Assembly: GCF_000585215.1 (NCBI RefSeq)
Contig: NZ_AONC01000026.1
Span: forward strand, 1-64,000
Length of the DNA: 64,000 nucleotides
Source of the DNA: Imhoffiella purpurea
Lineage (GTDB): Bacteria > Pseudomonadota > Gammaproteobacteria > Chromatiales > Chromatiaceae
Reading direction: 5' to 3'
A program made the translations under genes and the position numbers. A model generated the notes under the pieces. The model did no database searches. It was given only the letters and a program-made list of their open reading frames with translations, and had not been told where the DNA came from. Positions 29,108-41,007 of the stretch are shown here, piece after piece (within the stretch, counting starts at the first letter, position 1; each line of letters begins with the position of its first letter).

Positions 29108-29184
29108 GCATAAAATGTGACTGAATCCGGTTTCCAAAGTCGACAGGGTCATATATTGGCGAGGTACGGCAATCGACCGAGACG

Positions 29185-30309
29185 TTATAGCAGAACGAGA
29201 TTGTCCCTATGGATCAGCTCCTCGTCGTCGAGATAGCCGAGGATCTCGTCGAACCGCAGCGACGACCGCCCCTTGATACGGGAGGCTTCCTGCGAGTCGT
29301 AATTGACCAGTCCTCGCGCCACCTCGGCCCCGGATTCGTCGACGCAGGCGACCACCTCGCCGCGATTGAAATTGCCCTGAACCTGCTTGACCCCGACGGC
29401 GAGCAGGCTGGTGCCCTTCTCGCGCAGCGCCTTGACCGCCCCCGCGTCGAGAACCAAACGACCCCGAACCCGAAGATGACCGGCGAGCCACTGCTTGCGC
29501 GCGGCCTGCGCCTCCTGGAACGGAATCAGCAGGGTTCCGACCGACTCGCCCTCCCCGATACGCGCCAGGACACGATCGCCGCGCCCGGGCGCGACGATCG
29601 TCGGCGTCCCCGAGCGGGCGGCCAGACGGGCGGCGCGCACCTTGGTGACCATGCCGCCGGTGCCGAGCCCGGTCACGCTCCCTCCGGCGACGACATCCAG
29701 CTGCGGATCGTCGACCCAGGCCTCGGGAATCAGGCGTGCGTTTGGGTTGCCCCTGGGATCGGCATCGAAGATCCCGTCCTGATCGGTGAGCAGGACCAGC
29801 AGGTCGGCCTCGATCAGGTTGGCGACCAGGGCCGCCAATGTGTCGTTGTCGCCGAAGCGCAGCTCGTCGGTCGCGACCGTGTCGTTCTCGTTGATGACCG
29901 GAACGACACCGAGCTTCAAGAGGGTGCGCAATGTGCTGCGGGCGTTGAGATAGCGCTGGCGGTTGGAGAGATCGTCACGGGTCAGCAGCACCTGCGCCGT
30001 GTGCAGCCCCCGGATCTTGAAGCAGTCCTCGTAGGCCCGCACCAGCCCCATCTGCCCGACGGCGGCCGCGGCCTGCAGCTCGTGCAGACTCTTGGGACGA
30101 CGGCGCCAGCCCATGCGAGCCATCCCCTCGGCGACGGCACCGGAGGAGACCAGCACGATCTCGCAGCCCGCATCGCGCCGGTCGGCCATCTGATCGACCC
30201 AGGGGGTAAGCATGGAGCGCTCCAGCCCCTGTCCGTCCCGGGTCAAGAGCGCGCTGCCGATCTTGACGACCCAGCGGCGCGTCCGAGGAATGGCATCACG
30301 CGAGATCAT
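29185..30309 (-). CDS. proB: Glutamate 5-kinase
   Basis: First step of proline synthesis: ATP-dependent phosphorylation of glutamate. The 374 residues form an amino-acid kinase domain and a C-terminal PUA domain. Kinase motifs are [38 protein letters not shown] and [15 protein letters not shown]. The PUA domain runs from about residue 280 ([17 protein letters not shown]). It lies 18 bp after obgE in the same direction, the common order rplU-rpmA-obgE-proB. Feedback inhibition by proline is usual for the family. Confidence 0.97.
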   Translation of the reverse strand: MISRDAIPRTRRWVVKIGSALLTRDGQGLERSMLTPWVDQMADRRDAGCEIVLVSSGAVAEGMARMGWRRRPKSLHELQAAAAVGQMGLVRAYEDCFKIRGLHTAQVLLTRDDLSNRQRYLNARSTLRTLLKLGVVPVINENDTVATDELRFGDNDTLAALVANLIEADLLVLLTDQDGIFDADPRGNPNARLIPEAWVDDPQLDVVAGGSVTGLGTGGMVTKVRAARLAARSGTPTIVAPGRGDRVLARIGEGESVGTLLIPFQEAQAARKQWLAGHLRVRGRLVLDAGAVKALREKGTSLLAVGVKQVQGNFNRGEVVACVDESGAEVARGLVNYDSQEASRIKGRSSLRFDEILGYLDDEELIHRDNLVLL

Positions 30310-30327
30310 AGCCGGACCTGGATTGGA

Positions 30328-31545
<1,218 letters not shown>

Positions 31546-31564
31546 TCACCGATGGATCGGGCGA

Positions 31565-31822
31565 TCAGGCGGTCTCCACGGTCACGAACTTGCGGTTCTT
31601 GGGGCCCTGAACCACGAAGCGGACGACGCCATCGCTCAGCGCGAACAGGGTATGATCCTTACCGCAGCCGACGTTCACGCCATTGTGGAACTGGGTGCCG
31701 CGCTGGCGCACGATGATGCTGCCCGCGGAGACCTTCTGACCGCCGAACACCTTGACGCCAAGGCGTTTGGATTCCGAATCGCGACCGTTGCGGGAACTGC
31801 CGCCTGCCTTTTTATGAGCCAT
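31565..31822 (-). CDS. rpmA: 50S ribosomal protein L27
   Basis: The 85-residue protein starts [16 protein letters not shown], the flexible N-terminus that reaches the peptidyl-transferase centre. It continues with [20 protein letters not shown]. Length and sequence are typical. GGGGAG seven bases upstream is the ribosome-binding site. It is cotranscribed with rplU, 25 bp upstream. Confidence 0.98.
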   Translation of the reverse strand: MAHKKAGGSSRNGRDSESKRLGVKVFGGQKVSAGSIIVRQRGTQFHNGVNVGCGKDHTLFALSDGVVRFVVQGPKNRKFVTVETA

Positions 31823-31847
31823 GAGTTAACTCCCCTAATTCCTGTAT

Positions 31848-32162
31848 TCAGCCGACGCTGATACCGGTGATCTTGACCGCGGTGAACCACTGACGATGGC
31901 CCTGGTGCTTCATATGATGCTTGCGGCGACGGAACTTGATGATCTTGACCTTCTTGGCGCGCCCGTGGGACTCGACCGTCGCGGTCACCTTGCCACCGTC
32001 CAGGTAGGGCTTGCCGACGCGAACCTCGTCGCCATCGGCAACCATCAGGACTTGTTCGAAGTCGATGCTCGCGCCTTCTTCGGCGGTCAGCTTCTCGACC
32101 TTCAGAGTGTCACCTTCGGAAACCCGGTATTGTTTGCCACCGGTTTGAATGACCGCATACAT
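31848..32162 (-). CDS. rplU: 50S ribosomal protein L21
   Basis: The 104-residue protein starts [20 protein letters not shown] and contains [15 protein letters not shown], the signature of L21. It is the first gene of the rplU-rpmA unit and is divergent from ispB. A near-consensus promoter lies about 65 bp upstream. Confidence 0.98.
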   Translation of the reverse strand: MYAVIQTGGKQYRVSEGDTLKVEKLTAEEGASIDFEQVLMVADGDEVRVGKPYLDGGKVTATVESHGRAKKVKIIKFRRRKHHMKHQGHRQWFTAVKITGISVG

Positions 32163-32226
32163 GATTGTGCAGATCCCCAGGAGTGTTCGGAATTGCCGAC
32201 GCTCCGCGCCGGAACAAAGAAGCGGA

Positions 32227-32256
32227 ATTCTAACCGCATACCCACATCCTGGTCAA
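32227..32256 (-). promoter_or_regulatory. Promoter of rplU-rpmA
   Basis: On the minus strand, TTGACC (32256-32251), an 18-bp spacer and TAGAAT (32232-32227) match the sigma70 consensus at five of six bases each. The leader before the rplU ATG would be nearly 60 bases. The rest of the 318-bp rplU/ispB divergent region (32163-32480) shows no gene; the ispB promoter is presumably there. Confidence 0.7.
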
Positions 32257-32480
32257 CGACGATAATGGACTACAGATCATGACACGAGGCGTAGGATGCC
32301 CACCGTCCGCGACATTCGCAACCGGACCTGGGCAAAACCCGAAACGATCCAGGAGTCGACCGAGACGGATCAAATGACGTACCCTACGTCAGCTGAACCC
32401 TGTACCTCAGGTGGCCGGCTTGACAGCCCACCACCCCAAACCTAGCATCCGCCGCCATCATCGATAGATCCCACACACGC

Positions 32481-33449
32481 ATGGACCTCTCCACGATACG
32501 CCAGCCCGTCGCAGAGGACTCGAAGGCCGTGGACGCCTTGATCCTGCGCCGCCTCCAGTCGGACGTCGTCCTGATCAACCAGATCGGACACTACATCGTC
32601 AACAGCGGCGGCAAGCGTCTGCGCCCCCTGTCCGTCCTGCTCGCAGCACGTGCCTGCGGCTACACCGGCGAGCGCCATATCGACCTCGCCGCCATCGTGG
32701 AGTTCATCCACACCTCCACCCTGCTGCACGACGACGTCATCGACGGCTCGGACCTGCGCCGCAACCGCGAGACCGCCAACGCGGTCTGGGGCAACGAGGC
32801 CAGCGTGCTGGTCGGCGATTTCCTCTACTCGCGCTCCTTCGAGATGATGGTCGACGTCGGCAGCATGCGCGTCATGGAGGTCCTGGCCCACGCCACCAAC
32901 CGCATCGCCGAGGGCGAGGTGCTGCAGCTCCTGAACGAGCGCGACGCCGATACCGACGAGAAGCGCTACATGGAGGTCATCGAGCGCAAGACCGCCACAC
33001 TGTTCGAGGCGGGCGTGCGTCTCGGCGCCGTCATCTCCGAGTCGTCGCCCGAGATCGAGGCGGCCGTGTCCGGTTACGGCCTCAATCTCGGTATCGCCTT
33101 CCAGCTCGTCGACGACGCGCTCGACTACAGCCTCGACAACACCGAGCTGGACAAGAACGTCGGCGACGACCTGGAGGAAGGCAAGCCCACCCTCCCCGTC
33201 ATCCGCGCCATGGAGGTCGGGACACCGGAGCACCGCACCCTGCTGCGCGACGCCATCGAGAACGGCGGGCGCGACCGTATCGCCGACGTCTCGAAGGCGA
33301 TTGCATCCACCGATGCGATCGCCTATACTGCGCAGCTCGCACGATCCTATGCCGAGCGAGCAAAGAGCGCCCTGGATCCGCTCCCGGATTCGGACGCGAA
33401 GCACGCACTGGCGATGATGGCCGATTTCGCCGTCACCCGCATGCATTGA
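32481..33449 (+). CDS. ispB: Polyprenyl (octaprenyl) diphosphate synthase
   Basis: Makes the long isoprenoid side chain of ubiquinone or menaquinone from isopentenyl diphosphate. The 322 residues contain the first aspartate-rich motif LLHDDVID, with GGKRLRP before it, and the second QLVDDALDY. Position opposite rplU-rpmA matches ispB in other gammaproteobacteria. The chain length made is not evident from sequence. tRNA-Pro follows 15 bp later and may be cotranscribed. Confidence 0.94.
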   Translation: MDLSTIRQPVAEDSKAVDALILRRLQSDVVLINQIGHYIVNSGGKRLRPLSVLLAARACGYTGERHIDLAAIVEFIHTSTLLHDDVIDGSDLRRNRETANAVWGNEASVLVGDFLYSRSFEMMVDVGSMRVMEVLAHATNRIAEGEVLQLLNERDADTDEKRYMEVIERKTATLFEAGVRLGAVISESSPEIEAAVSGYGLNLGIAFQLVDDALDYSLDNTELDKNVGDDLEEGKPTLPVIRAMEVGTPEHRTLLRDAIENGGRDRIADVSKAIASTDAIAYTAQLARSYAERAKSALDPLPDSDAKHALAMMADFAVTRMH

Positions 33450-33464
33450 TCGTGAGACCCGCCT

Positions 33465-33541
33465 CGGGGTGTAGCTCAGCTTGGTAGAGCGCTGTCTTCG
33501 GGAGGCAGAAGTCGCAGGTTCGAATCCTGTCACCCCGACCA
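33465..33541 (+). tRNA. tRNA-Pro (anticodon CGG)
   Basis: CGGGGTG at the 5' end pairs with CACCCCG, then A and an encoded CCA. The anticodon loop TTCGGGA presents CGG. The T arm is GCAGGTTCGAATCCTGT. Length is 77 bases. A strong terminator follows. Confidence 0.96.
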
Positions 33542-33554
33542 AATTCCCGTATCG

Positions 33555-33581
33555 AAAAAGGCCGCTTCAAGCGGCCTTTTT
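33555..33581 (+). terminator. Rho-independent terminator after tRNA-Pro
   Basis: AAAAAGGCCGCTT and AAGCGGCCTTTTT are perfect complements around a single C, giving a GC-rich stem with a T-run on either strand. It can end the ispB/tRNA-Pro transcript and also the opposing Met-rich gene. Confidence 0.9.
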
Positions 33582-33632
33582 CGTGTCTGGAGACTCGCCC
33601 CGTTCAATCGAGCGACATCGACCGGATACCCA

Positions 33633-34115
33633 CTACCATCCAGGAATCATGCTTCCCATGGCCCGCATCGGCTTCATGCTGCGATCCATGTCCACCATGC
33701 TGCCGTTCATAACGCGCATTCCTTGATCCATCATCGACACATGGCCGGTCATCGCATTGATATAGGCGGTCATATTGGCCATGTTGCCGTCCATGGTCGA
33801 CATGCTCGCCTGCATCGCGCCCATGTCCTTGCGCATGGCCGCCATGCTCTCGTTCATCGATGCCATATGATCCTTCATATCGCCCATATTGAGGTTCATG
33901 TCCTGCATTTGCTTGCTCATCGTATCGGCAAGTTCCATCAGCTGCTTAGCGCCGATCGGCAGGGTAACGATGACGAACAGGGCCACGACCCTGAAAATCC
34001 GGCGATCGAGTTTTTCCTTATCGTCCAATTCCTTCTTCATACCCTCCAGTTCCTTGTTCAAGGAATCGAAACCGGCAGCCAAGGTATCCGCAATCAGTTT
34101 TGCATCATCGCTCAT
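33633..34115 (-). CDS. Methionine-rich membrane-anchored coiled-coil protein
   Basis: The 160-residue protein starts MSDDAKLIADTLAAGFDSL, with GGAGA seven bases before the ATG. It has a charged N-terminal helix (residues about 10-38, KELEGMKKELDDKEK). One membrane segment follows (RVVALFVIVTLPIGAKQL, about 41-60), then about 100 residues holding some 27 methionines at three- to four-residue spacing (DMNLNMGDMKDHMASMNESM and similar). This spacing predicts a methionine-faced helix or coiled coil. Function unknown; metal binding or a scaffold are guesses. The family is not one I recognise. Confidence 0.75.
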   Translation of the reverse strand: MSDDAKLIADTLAAGFDSLNKELEGMKKELDDKEKLDRRIFRVVALFVIVTLPIGAKQLMELADTMSKQMQDMNLNMGDMKDHMASMNESMAAMRKDMGAMQASMSTMDGNMANMTAYINAMTGHVSMMDQGMRVMNGSMVDMDRSMKPMRAMGSMIPGW

Positions 34116-34351
34116 CTCGGTTCTCCATCGTCCTGAATGACCCCTCGAATCGATCGAACGCGGGGCACGGAAAGAAACAAGCAAATATTAGAATTTACTG
34201 ACCCGATGATACAGGGACGCCTCACGGAGGCACAGGATCCCGGATGCGATCCCTGGCGCCTCCCGACGACAGGTACCGGGACGCCAATCCCCCTCGATGC
34301 CCTCACGCGGAACCGGACCTCTAATTCGATCCGGCCCGGAGACCGCGTGGG

Positions 34352-35701
34352 CTAAGGCAGATCGCCAACCCGGCCGACCACGCCGTTCGCCTGGCCGACG
34401 CCCGCCGCGACAGACACCGGATGCCGGACGCGCACATAGAGGCTCGCCAGCAGCAACAGGATATTGATGACACCCACCACGACGAATGGCGCGCGCGGAT
34501 CGACTTGATCGAAGAGATGCCCACCGACCAGAGTGATCAATAGAATGCCGACCGCGCCCGCCACATTGAAGGCCCCCAACACGGATCCGCGCTGGGCCGT
34601 CGGCGCCTCCTGCCCGATCAGGGACTGACCGCCGAGATAGACGCTGATCTGACCGATGCCGAGCAGCACGAAAAAGACCAACCCGACCTGATCGAGCGGA
34701 TCATCGAGCACCAGCAGCGCGAGATTGCCCAGCGCGGCCAGGCCCATGCAGACGGCGAGCGCCGTGACCCGGTCCATGCGATCCAGTAGCGGCCCCAGGA
34801 TGGGCGCCCACACCAGCGCCGCGATCTGAGCCACCACGAAGATGAGGGTACCGCTGACCACGGCCGCAGCCGGGTCCATGCCGGCCGCCTTGCCGGCCAG
34901 GGTTCCCCAGAGGATGAGGAAGGTCGCGTTGACCGACTGATCGCCGCGCGCGATGAAGGCGGCCAGATAGGCGAGCAGGATGCGCGGATTGCGCGCCTGG
35001 GAGAAGCCGCCGACGAAGAGCTCGCGCACCGAGGGGCGATCCTCGTGCCGCACGGGAATCCCGGGCTTCAGCCCCCAGAGCACCAGCATGGCGACGATCA
35101 CGCAGAGTCCGGCGACGATGAAGTGCGCCAGCCGGCCAGCCGCGACGCCGTCGAGACCCATCCCGGTGAACACCTTGGGCAGCGCGCCGAAGCCCTGACT
35201 GATGAAGACGACGCCCAGACCGCTCAGGAACCCCACCATGGCCACCAGCTTGCCGCGGGACTGTTCCGCCGGATAATCGGCCAGCACGGTCGAGAGGCCG
35301 CCGGCGACCGCCACCACGCCGACGGCATAGACGATCCGATAGACATAGAGCGCCTCGACCGATTCGGCGAGGGGATAGAGGACATAGGTCAGGGCCAGCG
35401 CCAGGAAGCCGCCGACATAGACCGGACGACGCCCGATTCGGTCCATGAGGATACCGCCCGGCAGGAACAGCAATAGGGTCACGATCTCGGTGAGGAACAC
35501 CAGATTGCCGCTGATGCTGCCCTGGATCGCTTCCGGTATCCCCAGATGTTGGTTGAGGATGTAGGTCTGACCGATCGAGATGAAGACCATCAGACCGATG
35601 GAAAAGAAGGCGGCGGCAATAAACGTCCAGCCGTGACGCGGAAGAATCGTCGGCGCAAGAAGAATGGGGCCGATCCGGTAGGTTCGGTCGAGGTCGGACA
35701 T
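34352..35701 (-). CDS. MFS transporter
   Basis: A 449-residue major facilitator with about twelve hydrophobic segments. The loop between helices 2 and 3 carries the family signature GGILMDRIGRRPVYVGGF. The corresponding second-half loop reads GPLLDRMDRVTALAVCMG. The N- and C-termini are cytosolic. Substrate is not evident; no substrate-pathway gene lies nearby and the neighbours are an unknown Met-rich gene and metF. Start ATG at 35701 is supported by the N-terminal length. Confidence 0.85.
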   Translation of the reverse strand: MSDLDRTYRIGPILLAPTILPRHGWTFIAAAFFSIGLMVFISIGQTYILNQHLGIPEAIQGSISGNLVFLTEIVTLLLFLPGGILMDRIGRRPVYVGGFLALALTYVLYPLAESVEALYVYRIVYAVGVVAVAGGLSTVLADYPAEQSRGKLVAMVGFLSGLGVVFISQGFGALPKVFTGMGLDGVAAGRLAHFIVAGLCVIVAMLVLWGLKPGIPVRHEDRPSVRELFVGGFSQARNPRILLAYLAAFIARGDQSVNATFLILWGTLAGKAAGMDPAAAVVSGTLIFVVAQIAALVWAPILGPLLDRMDRVTALAVCMGLAALGNLALLVLDDPLDQVGLVFFVLLGIGQISVYLGGQSLIGQEAPTAQRGSVLGAFNVAGAVGILLITLVGGHLFDQVDPRAPFVVVGVINILLLLASLYVRVRHPVSVAAGVGQANGVVGRVGDLP

Positions 35702-35810
35702 AGGCTGTAATCTCAGGCCCGCGGGCCGTGCAAATGGAAACGCGAATACCAGGCCGAGATTATTCCATCAGATGCCGGCTGCGCCTATGTGCGAGCCGAT
35801 GGCGTGAGCC

Positions 35811-35851
35811 CGAAAGAAAAAAAGCCGCCCAAAAGATGAGTGGGCGGCTTT
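35811..35851 (-). terminator. Rho-independent terminator after metF
   Basis: On the minus strand AAAGCCGCCC (35851-35842), an 11-base loop and GGGCGGCTTT form a perfect 10-bp stem, followed by TTTTCTTTC. It lies about 150 bp after the metF stop and closes the metK-ahcY-metF region. The remaining 35702-36004 stretch, mostly the gap between MFS and metF, holds no gene I can support. Confidence 0.85.
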
Positions 35852-36004
35852 CAAAGGAGGAGTGGATGATTTCGCGGGATGAAGGCTATCAATCACCGCG
35901 ACGGAAGGACTTGAGAATTCTCAATGCTCGCTAAAAACCTACCGAATCGTGTCTGAAATCGGAGACCCCAAGCGACTGATCCGCCAATCCGTTCACACTT
36001 CCCC

Positions 36005-36868
36005 TCACGCCGCCGCTGCAGCACCCGGCAATCCAAGCTCGTTCCAAAGCCGGGTCACGGAGCCGGACTGATTCATGGTGTAGAAATGCAGCCCGGGCGC
36101 GCCACCCTCGATCAGGCGGCGACAGAGGTTCGCCACCACCTCGTGCCCGAATGCGCGAATGCTCGCGGCGTCGTCGCCGTACCCCTCCAGCCGGCGCCGG
36201 ATCCAGCGCGGAATCTCGGCCCCGCAGGCATCTGAGAAGCGGGCCAGCTGGCTGTAGTTGGTGATCGGCATGATGCCGGGAATGATGGGGATCTCGATCC
36301 CGGCCCGCTCGCAGGACTCCAGGAAGCCGAAATAGGCGTCGGCATTGTAGAAATACTGGGTGATGGCCCCGTCGGCGCCCGCGTCCACCTTGCGCTTGAA
36401 ATTCTCCAGATCCCGCGTCGGATTGCCGGACTGGGGGTGATATTCCGGATAGGCCGCGACCTCGATGAGAAAGGTGTCGCCGAACTCGGCGCGCATATAG
36501 CTCACCAGTTCGTTGGCATAGCGGAAATCGCCGCTGTTGCCCGCCCCCATGCCCGAAGGCATGTCGCCGCGCAGCGCGACCAGACGATGGATCCCCTGGG
36601 CACGATAGCGCTCCAGGATCTCCTGGACCTCGCGTTTGGTGGAGCCGATGCAGGCCAGATGCGGTGCGGTGTCGATGCCCTGACTGCGCAGCCAATCGAC
36701 GGTCTCGAAGGTTCCGTCGCGGGTCGAGCCCCCGGCGCCATAGGTCACCGAGAAATAGGCCGGGTTCAGGGCATTGATCTTGGGGATTTCGCGCTTGAGC
36801 TTTTCCATGCCCTCGGCGGTCTTGGGGGGGAAGAGCTCGACGCTGTAGATGGGTGTGTCTGTCGACAT
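36005..36868 (-). CDS. metF: 5,10-methylenetetrahydrofolate reductase
   Basis: Flavoenzyme that makes 5-methyltetrahydrofolate for methionine synthase. The 287 residues start MSTDTPIYSVELFPPKT. They contain SVTYGAGGSTRDGT, HLACIGSTKREV, LRGDMPSG, DGAITQYFYNADAYF, and PIIPGIMPI near the flavin site. The ribosome-binding site GGAGG, seven bases before the ATG, lies inside the heptad repeat element that fills the ahcY/metF gap. Cotranscription with ahcY is likely, since both belong to methyl-group recycling. Confidence 0.96.
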   Translation of the reverse strand: MSTDTPIYSVELFPPKTAEGMEKLKREIPKINALNPAYFSVTYGAGGSTRDGTFETVDWLRSQGIDTAPHLACIGSTKREVQEILERYRAQGIHRLVALRGDMPSGMGAGNSGDFRYANELVSYMRAEFGDTFLIEVAAYPEYHPQSGNPTRDLENFKRKVDAGADGAITQYFYNADAYFGFLESCERAGIEIPIIPGIMPITNYSQLARFSDACGAEIPRWIRRRLEGYGDDAASIRAFGHEVVANLCRRLIEGGAPGLHFYTMNQSGSVTRLWNELGLPGAAAAA

Positions 36869-36871
36869 ATG

Positions 36872-37065
36872 TCAGCCTCCAGCCTCCAGCGGCCAGCGGC
36901 CAGCGGCCAGCAACGCAACGGGCTGCCAGACCACCGCCAGCGACAGGAGGCCCAGGTATTCAAGCGCCCTCCCATGCCTCAGAGGCATGGGAGGGACCCT
37001 ATTTCAGCCGTCCAGCCAGCGTCGGACGAGAATCTGGCTGGAGGCTGGTCGCTGGAAGCTGGCTG
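36872..37065. repeat. Heptad inverted-repeat element, ahcY/metF
   Basis: Six in-phase heptads at 36872-36913 (TCAGCCT, CCAGCCT, three CCAGCGG, CCAGCAA) face four in-phase CTGGNNG heptads at 37038-37065 (CTGGAGG, CTGGTCG, CTGGAAG, CTGGCTG). The outer ends abut metF and ahcY, so the element fills the whole gap. A separate perfect 13-bp hairpin sits between the arms. Read on the minus strand, the metF-side end gives GGAGGCTGACAT before ATG. Confidence 0.85.
36967..36995 (-). terminator. Perfect 13-bp hairpin between ahcY and metF
   Basis: CCCTCCCATGCCT, loop CAG and AGGCATGGGAGGG are perfectly complementary. There is no T-run on either side. It lies within the heptad element, about 75 bp after the ahcY stop. 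It may attenuate metF, mark a processing point, or be the core of the inserted element. Confidence 0.6.
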
Positions 37066-37069
37066 CTCC

Positions 37070-38476
<1,407 letters not shown>

Positions 38477-38502
38477 GTGAATCAACCCTCGATAGAACGT
38501 GA

Positions 38503-38587
38503 GTGAGCGCCGTTGGAAATGTCGCCCCCATCGCCGAGCCTGGCCCGCTCCGCCATCGGCGGATCCGGGTCGCAACGCTCCTCGGCG
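38503..38587 (-). promoter_or_regulatory. SAH riboswitch in ahcY leader
   Basis: The minus strand contains the conserved parts of the S-adenosylhomocysteine riboswitch in order: CGCCGAGGAGCGTTGCGACC, a variable hairpin arm (GATCCGCCGATGGCGGAGC), CAGGCTCGGCG closing the first stem, and CCAACGGCGCTCAC forming the pseudoknot partner. CCGAG pairs with CTCGG, and GAGCGTTG pairs with CAACGGCGCTC with a small offset. It ends 26 bases before the ahcY ATG. The known class raises ahcY expression when the toxic by-product SAH accumulates. Confidence 0.9.
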
Positions 38588-38703
38588 GGGAGGTTCTTCA
38601 GCTTGAGAACTCGCTAGGCGCGACCTCTTGCGTTGAGTCGTCAGACAGGATCATCCGACGGAATGGACTGCGCGGTTCCGCCCTGGACGATCGCCCCGAT
38701 ACA

Positions 38704-39894
38704 TCAGATTCCGGCGGCGCTCCGCAGTTCGTCGGCCTTGTCGGTGCGCTCCCAGGTGAAGCCGGGCTCGGAACGGCCGAAATGACCGTAGGCCGCGGTG
38801 TCCTGGTACTTGATCAGCTCGCGGTTGGTCAGGTCCAGCATGCGCATGATGCCGAAGGGACGCAGGTCGAAATGGGCACGGACCAGCTCGATGATGCGCT
38901 CCTCGCTGACCTTATTGGTCCCGAAGGTGTCGACCGATACCGAGGTCGGCTCGGCGACGCCGATGGCGTAGGAGACCTGGATCTCGCACTTGTCGGCCAG
39001 GCCGGCGGCGACGATGTTCTTGGCGACGTAGCGACCGGCATAGGCGGCGGAACGGTCGACCTTGGACGGATCCTTGCCGGAGAAGGCGCCGCCGCCGTGA
39101 CGGGCCATGCCGCCGTAGGTGTCGACGATGATCTTGCGCCCGGTCAGACCGCAGTCGCCCACGGGGCCGCCGATGACGAACTTGCCGGTCGGATTGATGT
39201 GGTACTTGGTGTCGGAGGTCAGCCAGCCGGTCTCGCCGAGCACGGGCTTGATGATCTCTTCCATCACGGCCTCGTGGAGCACGCTCTCGCCGACGTCCTC
39301 GCCATGCTGGGTGGAGAGCACCACGGCGTCGACCGCGACCGGCTTGCCATCGCTGTAGCGCATGGTGATCTGGGACTTGGCGTCGGGACGCAGCCACGGC
39401 AGGGTGCCGTTCTTGCGGACCTCGGCCTGACGCTTGACCAGACGGTGGGCGTAATCGATCGGGGCCGGCATCAGCATGTCGGTCTCGTTGGTGGCGTAGC
39501 CGAACATCAGACCCTGGTCGCCGGCGCCCTGAGCCTCCTCGGACTCGCGGTCGACACCCTGGTTGATGTCCTTGGACTGCTCGCCGAGCGCGATCAGCAC
39601 GCCGCAGTTGTTGCCATCGAAGCCGCATTCGGAGTTGTCGTAGCCGATCTCCTTGACGACGCGGCGAACCACCTTCTCGTAGTCGATCTTGAGGTCGGAA
39701 TCGGTCACCGTGATCTCGCCGGCCAGCATCACGAAACCGGTCTTCACCAGGGTCTCGCAGGCGACGCGCGCCTTGGCGTGGTTGGGATCGCGGCGATAGA
39801 TCTCGTCGAGAACGGCGTCGGAAATCTGATCCGCCATCTTGTCCGGATGGCCCTCGGAGACGGATTCAGACGTAAAGATGTAATCCTTGCTCAT
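38704..39894 (-). CDS. metK: S-adenosylmethionine synthetase
   Basis: Makes S-adenosylmethionine from methionine and ATP. The 396 residues start [19 protein letters not shown] and include [12 protein letters not shown] (the ATP-binding hexapeptide region) and [16 protein letters not shown] (the P-loop-like nonapeptide). It is upstream of ahcY on the same strand; with metF, the three genes cover SAM formation, SAH removal and methyl-folate supply. No SAM-binding leader was recognised in front of it. Confidence 0.98.
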   Translation of the reverse strand: MSKDYIFTSESVSEGHPDKMADQISDAVLDEIYRRDPNHAKARVACETLVKTGFVMLAGEITVTDSDLKIDYEKVVRRVVKEIGYDNSECGFDGNNCGVLIALGEQSKDINQGVDRESEEAQGAGDQGLMFGYATNETDMLMPAPIDYAHRLVKRQAEVRKNGTLPWLRPDAKSQITMRYSDGKPVAVDAVVLSTQHGEDVGESVLHEAVMEEIIKPVLGETGWLTSDTKYHINPTGKFVIGGPVGDCGLTGRKIIVDTYGGMARHGGGAFSGKDPSKVDRSAAYAGRYVAKNIVAAGLADKCEIQVSYAIGVAEPTSVSVDTFGTNKVSEERIIELVRAHFDLRPFGIMRMLDLTNRELIKYQDTAAYGHFGRSEPGFTWERTDKADELRSAAGI

Positions 39895-40099
39895 AGTGTT
39901 GGATCAAGACCTGAATCGGGGCGCTATATGGCCCATTGAACGGAGCAGAGCATGATAGCGCCTCCTACCACGCGGTAAAACCCGGTCGCCGGCCCCATGT
40001 TACCCGCGGATGCGGCGTATGCCCTGTATTTGGAATTCCAAGGGCTTCCGTTACCATGCGATCGAGCCTGTAACCTACCAACCCACTCGGAGGTTTTTC

Positions 40100-40657
40100 A
40101 TGGTTTCCACCGAAACGCCCGTCTGCGACTTCGGCCTTCCCGCCCCCGATTTCTCCCTCCCCGGGGTCGACGGCAAGGTCTGGACCCGAAACGATTGCAA
40201 GGGCGAGCGTGGTCTTCTCGTCATGTTCATCTGCAACCATTGCCCCTATGTCAAGGCCGTGCGCGACCGGATTGTGCGCGACGCACGCGAACTGGCAAAA
40301 CTAGGCGTCGGCACGGTCGCCATCATGTCGAACGACCCGGCCGACTATCCGGAGGACGCGTTCGAGAACATGAAGCAGGTCGCCGAGGAATACGATTTTC
40401 CGTTTCCTTATCTACTGGACGAAAGCCAGGAGATCGCCCGTGCCTATGGCGCGGTCTGCACGCCCGACTTCTTCGGCTACGACGCCGGCTTGGGTCTGCA
40501 ATACCGGGGACGATTGGACGCCAGCCGCAAGGAGGCGGCCCCCGCCGACGTGCGCCGCGACCTGTTCGAGGCCATGAAGCAGGTGGCCGAAACCGGCTCG
40601 GGACCGGCCGATCAGATCCCCAGTATCGGCTGCTCCATCAAATGGCGCGAGACCTGA
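40100..40657 (+). CDS. Thioredoxin-fold (AhpC/TSA-like) redox protein
   Basis: A 185-residue cytosolic protein. The N-terminal motif GLPAPDFSLPGVDGKVW is typical of the peroxiredoxin/redoxin fold. The active-site-like pair lies in MFICNHCPYVKAV (CxxC). A third segment AYGAVCTPDFFGYD carries the cis-Pro region. It resembles the PRX-like thioredoxin-family proteins of unknown substrate. ATG at 40100 has GGAGG six bases upstream. It is divergent from metK, and a hairpin terminator follows. Confidence 0.85.
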   Translation: MVSTETPVCDFGLPAPDFSLPGVDGKVWTRNDCKGERGLLVMFICNHCPYVKAVRDRIVRDARELAKLGVGTVAIMSNDPADYPEDAFENMKQVAEEYDFPFPYLLDESQEIARAYGAVCTPDFFGYDAGLGLQYRGRLDASRKEAAPADVRRDLFEAMKQVAETGSGPADQIPSIGCSIKWRET

Positions 40658-40676
40658 TCGGGAAAAATCGCAGGAA

Positions 40677-40708
40677 GGCGGCGGAAAGGGCTGGCTATTT
40701 CCGCCGCC
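40677..40708 (+). terminator. Hairpin terminator after thioredoxin-fold gene
   Basis: GGCGGCGGAAA and TTTCCGCCGCC form a perfect 11-bp stem with a ten-base loop, followed by AATTCTTAATATT. The A/T-rich tail is not a clean T-run. It lies 20 bp after the stop codon. Confidence 0.7.
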
Positions 40709-40724
40709 AATTCTTAATATTAGG

Positions 40725-40761
40725 AACTTATAAAGCAGTTTTTGGCTGTATAAGTTTTTTG
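40725..40761 (+). other. A/T-rich inverted repeat before tkt
   Basis: AACTTATA (40725-40732) and TATAAGTT (40749-40756) are perfect complements, and the right arm runs into TTTTTT. This could be a second terminator, or an operator for a LysR-type regulator such as CbbR ahead of the carbon-metabolism cluster. The island is strikingly A/T-rich for this genome. The rest of the 350-bp gap (40658-41007) holds no gene. Confidence 0.45.
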
Positions 40762-41007
40762 ATTCCGGTCTCCAAGCCTTTTGGTCCAGAATGAAGATCC
40801 TTCAAAGCCATCACGACTGGACGGTCCCGCTCGCGCAGACGACCACGACACGATAAAACAACACCCGCACTCGATGCGGACGCGAGCCCAGAACCACTTT
40901 CCGACGCTGCGTCACCATCCGTCCCGATTCCCCTGTCGCCGACAGGCTGCCGACGGCTGCGGCCAGCGCGACGCCTTTGGTCAACAACGATAATTCAGGA
41001 GGGGCTC

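Noticed and set aside
39895-40099. Possible SAM riboswitch before metK
   Set aside because: None of the SAM riboswitch core sequences could be recognised in the leader; only the SAH type before ahcY is supported.
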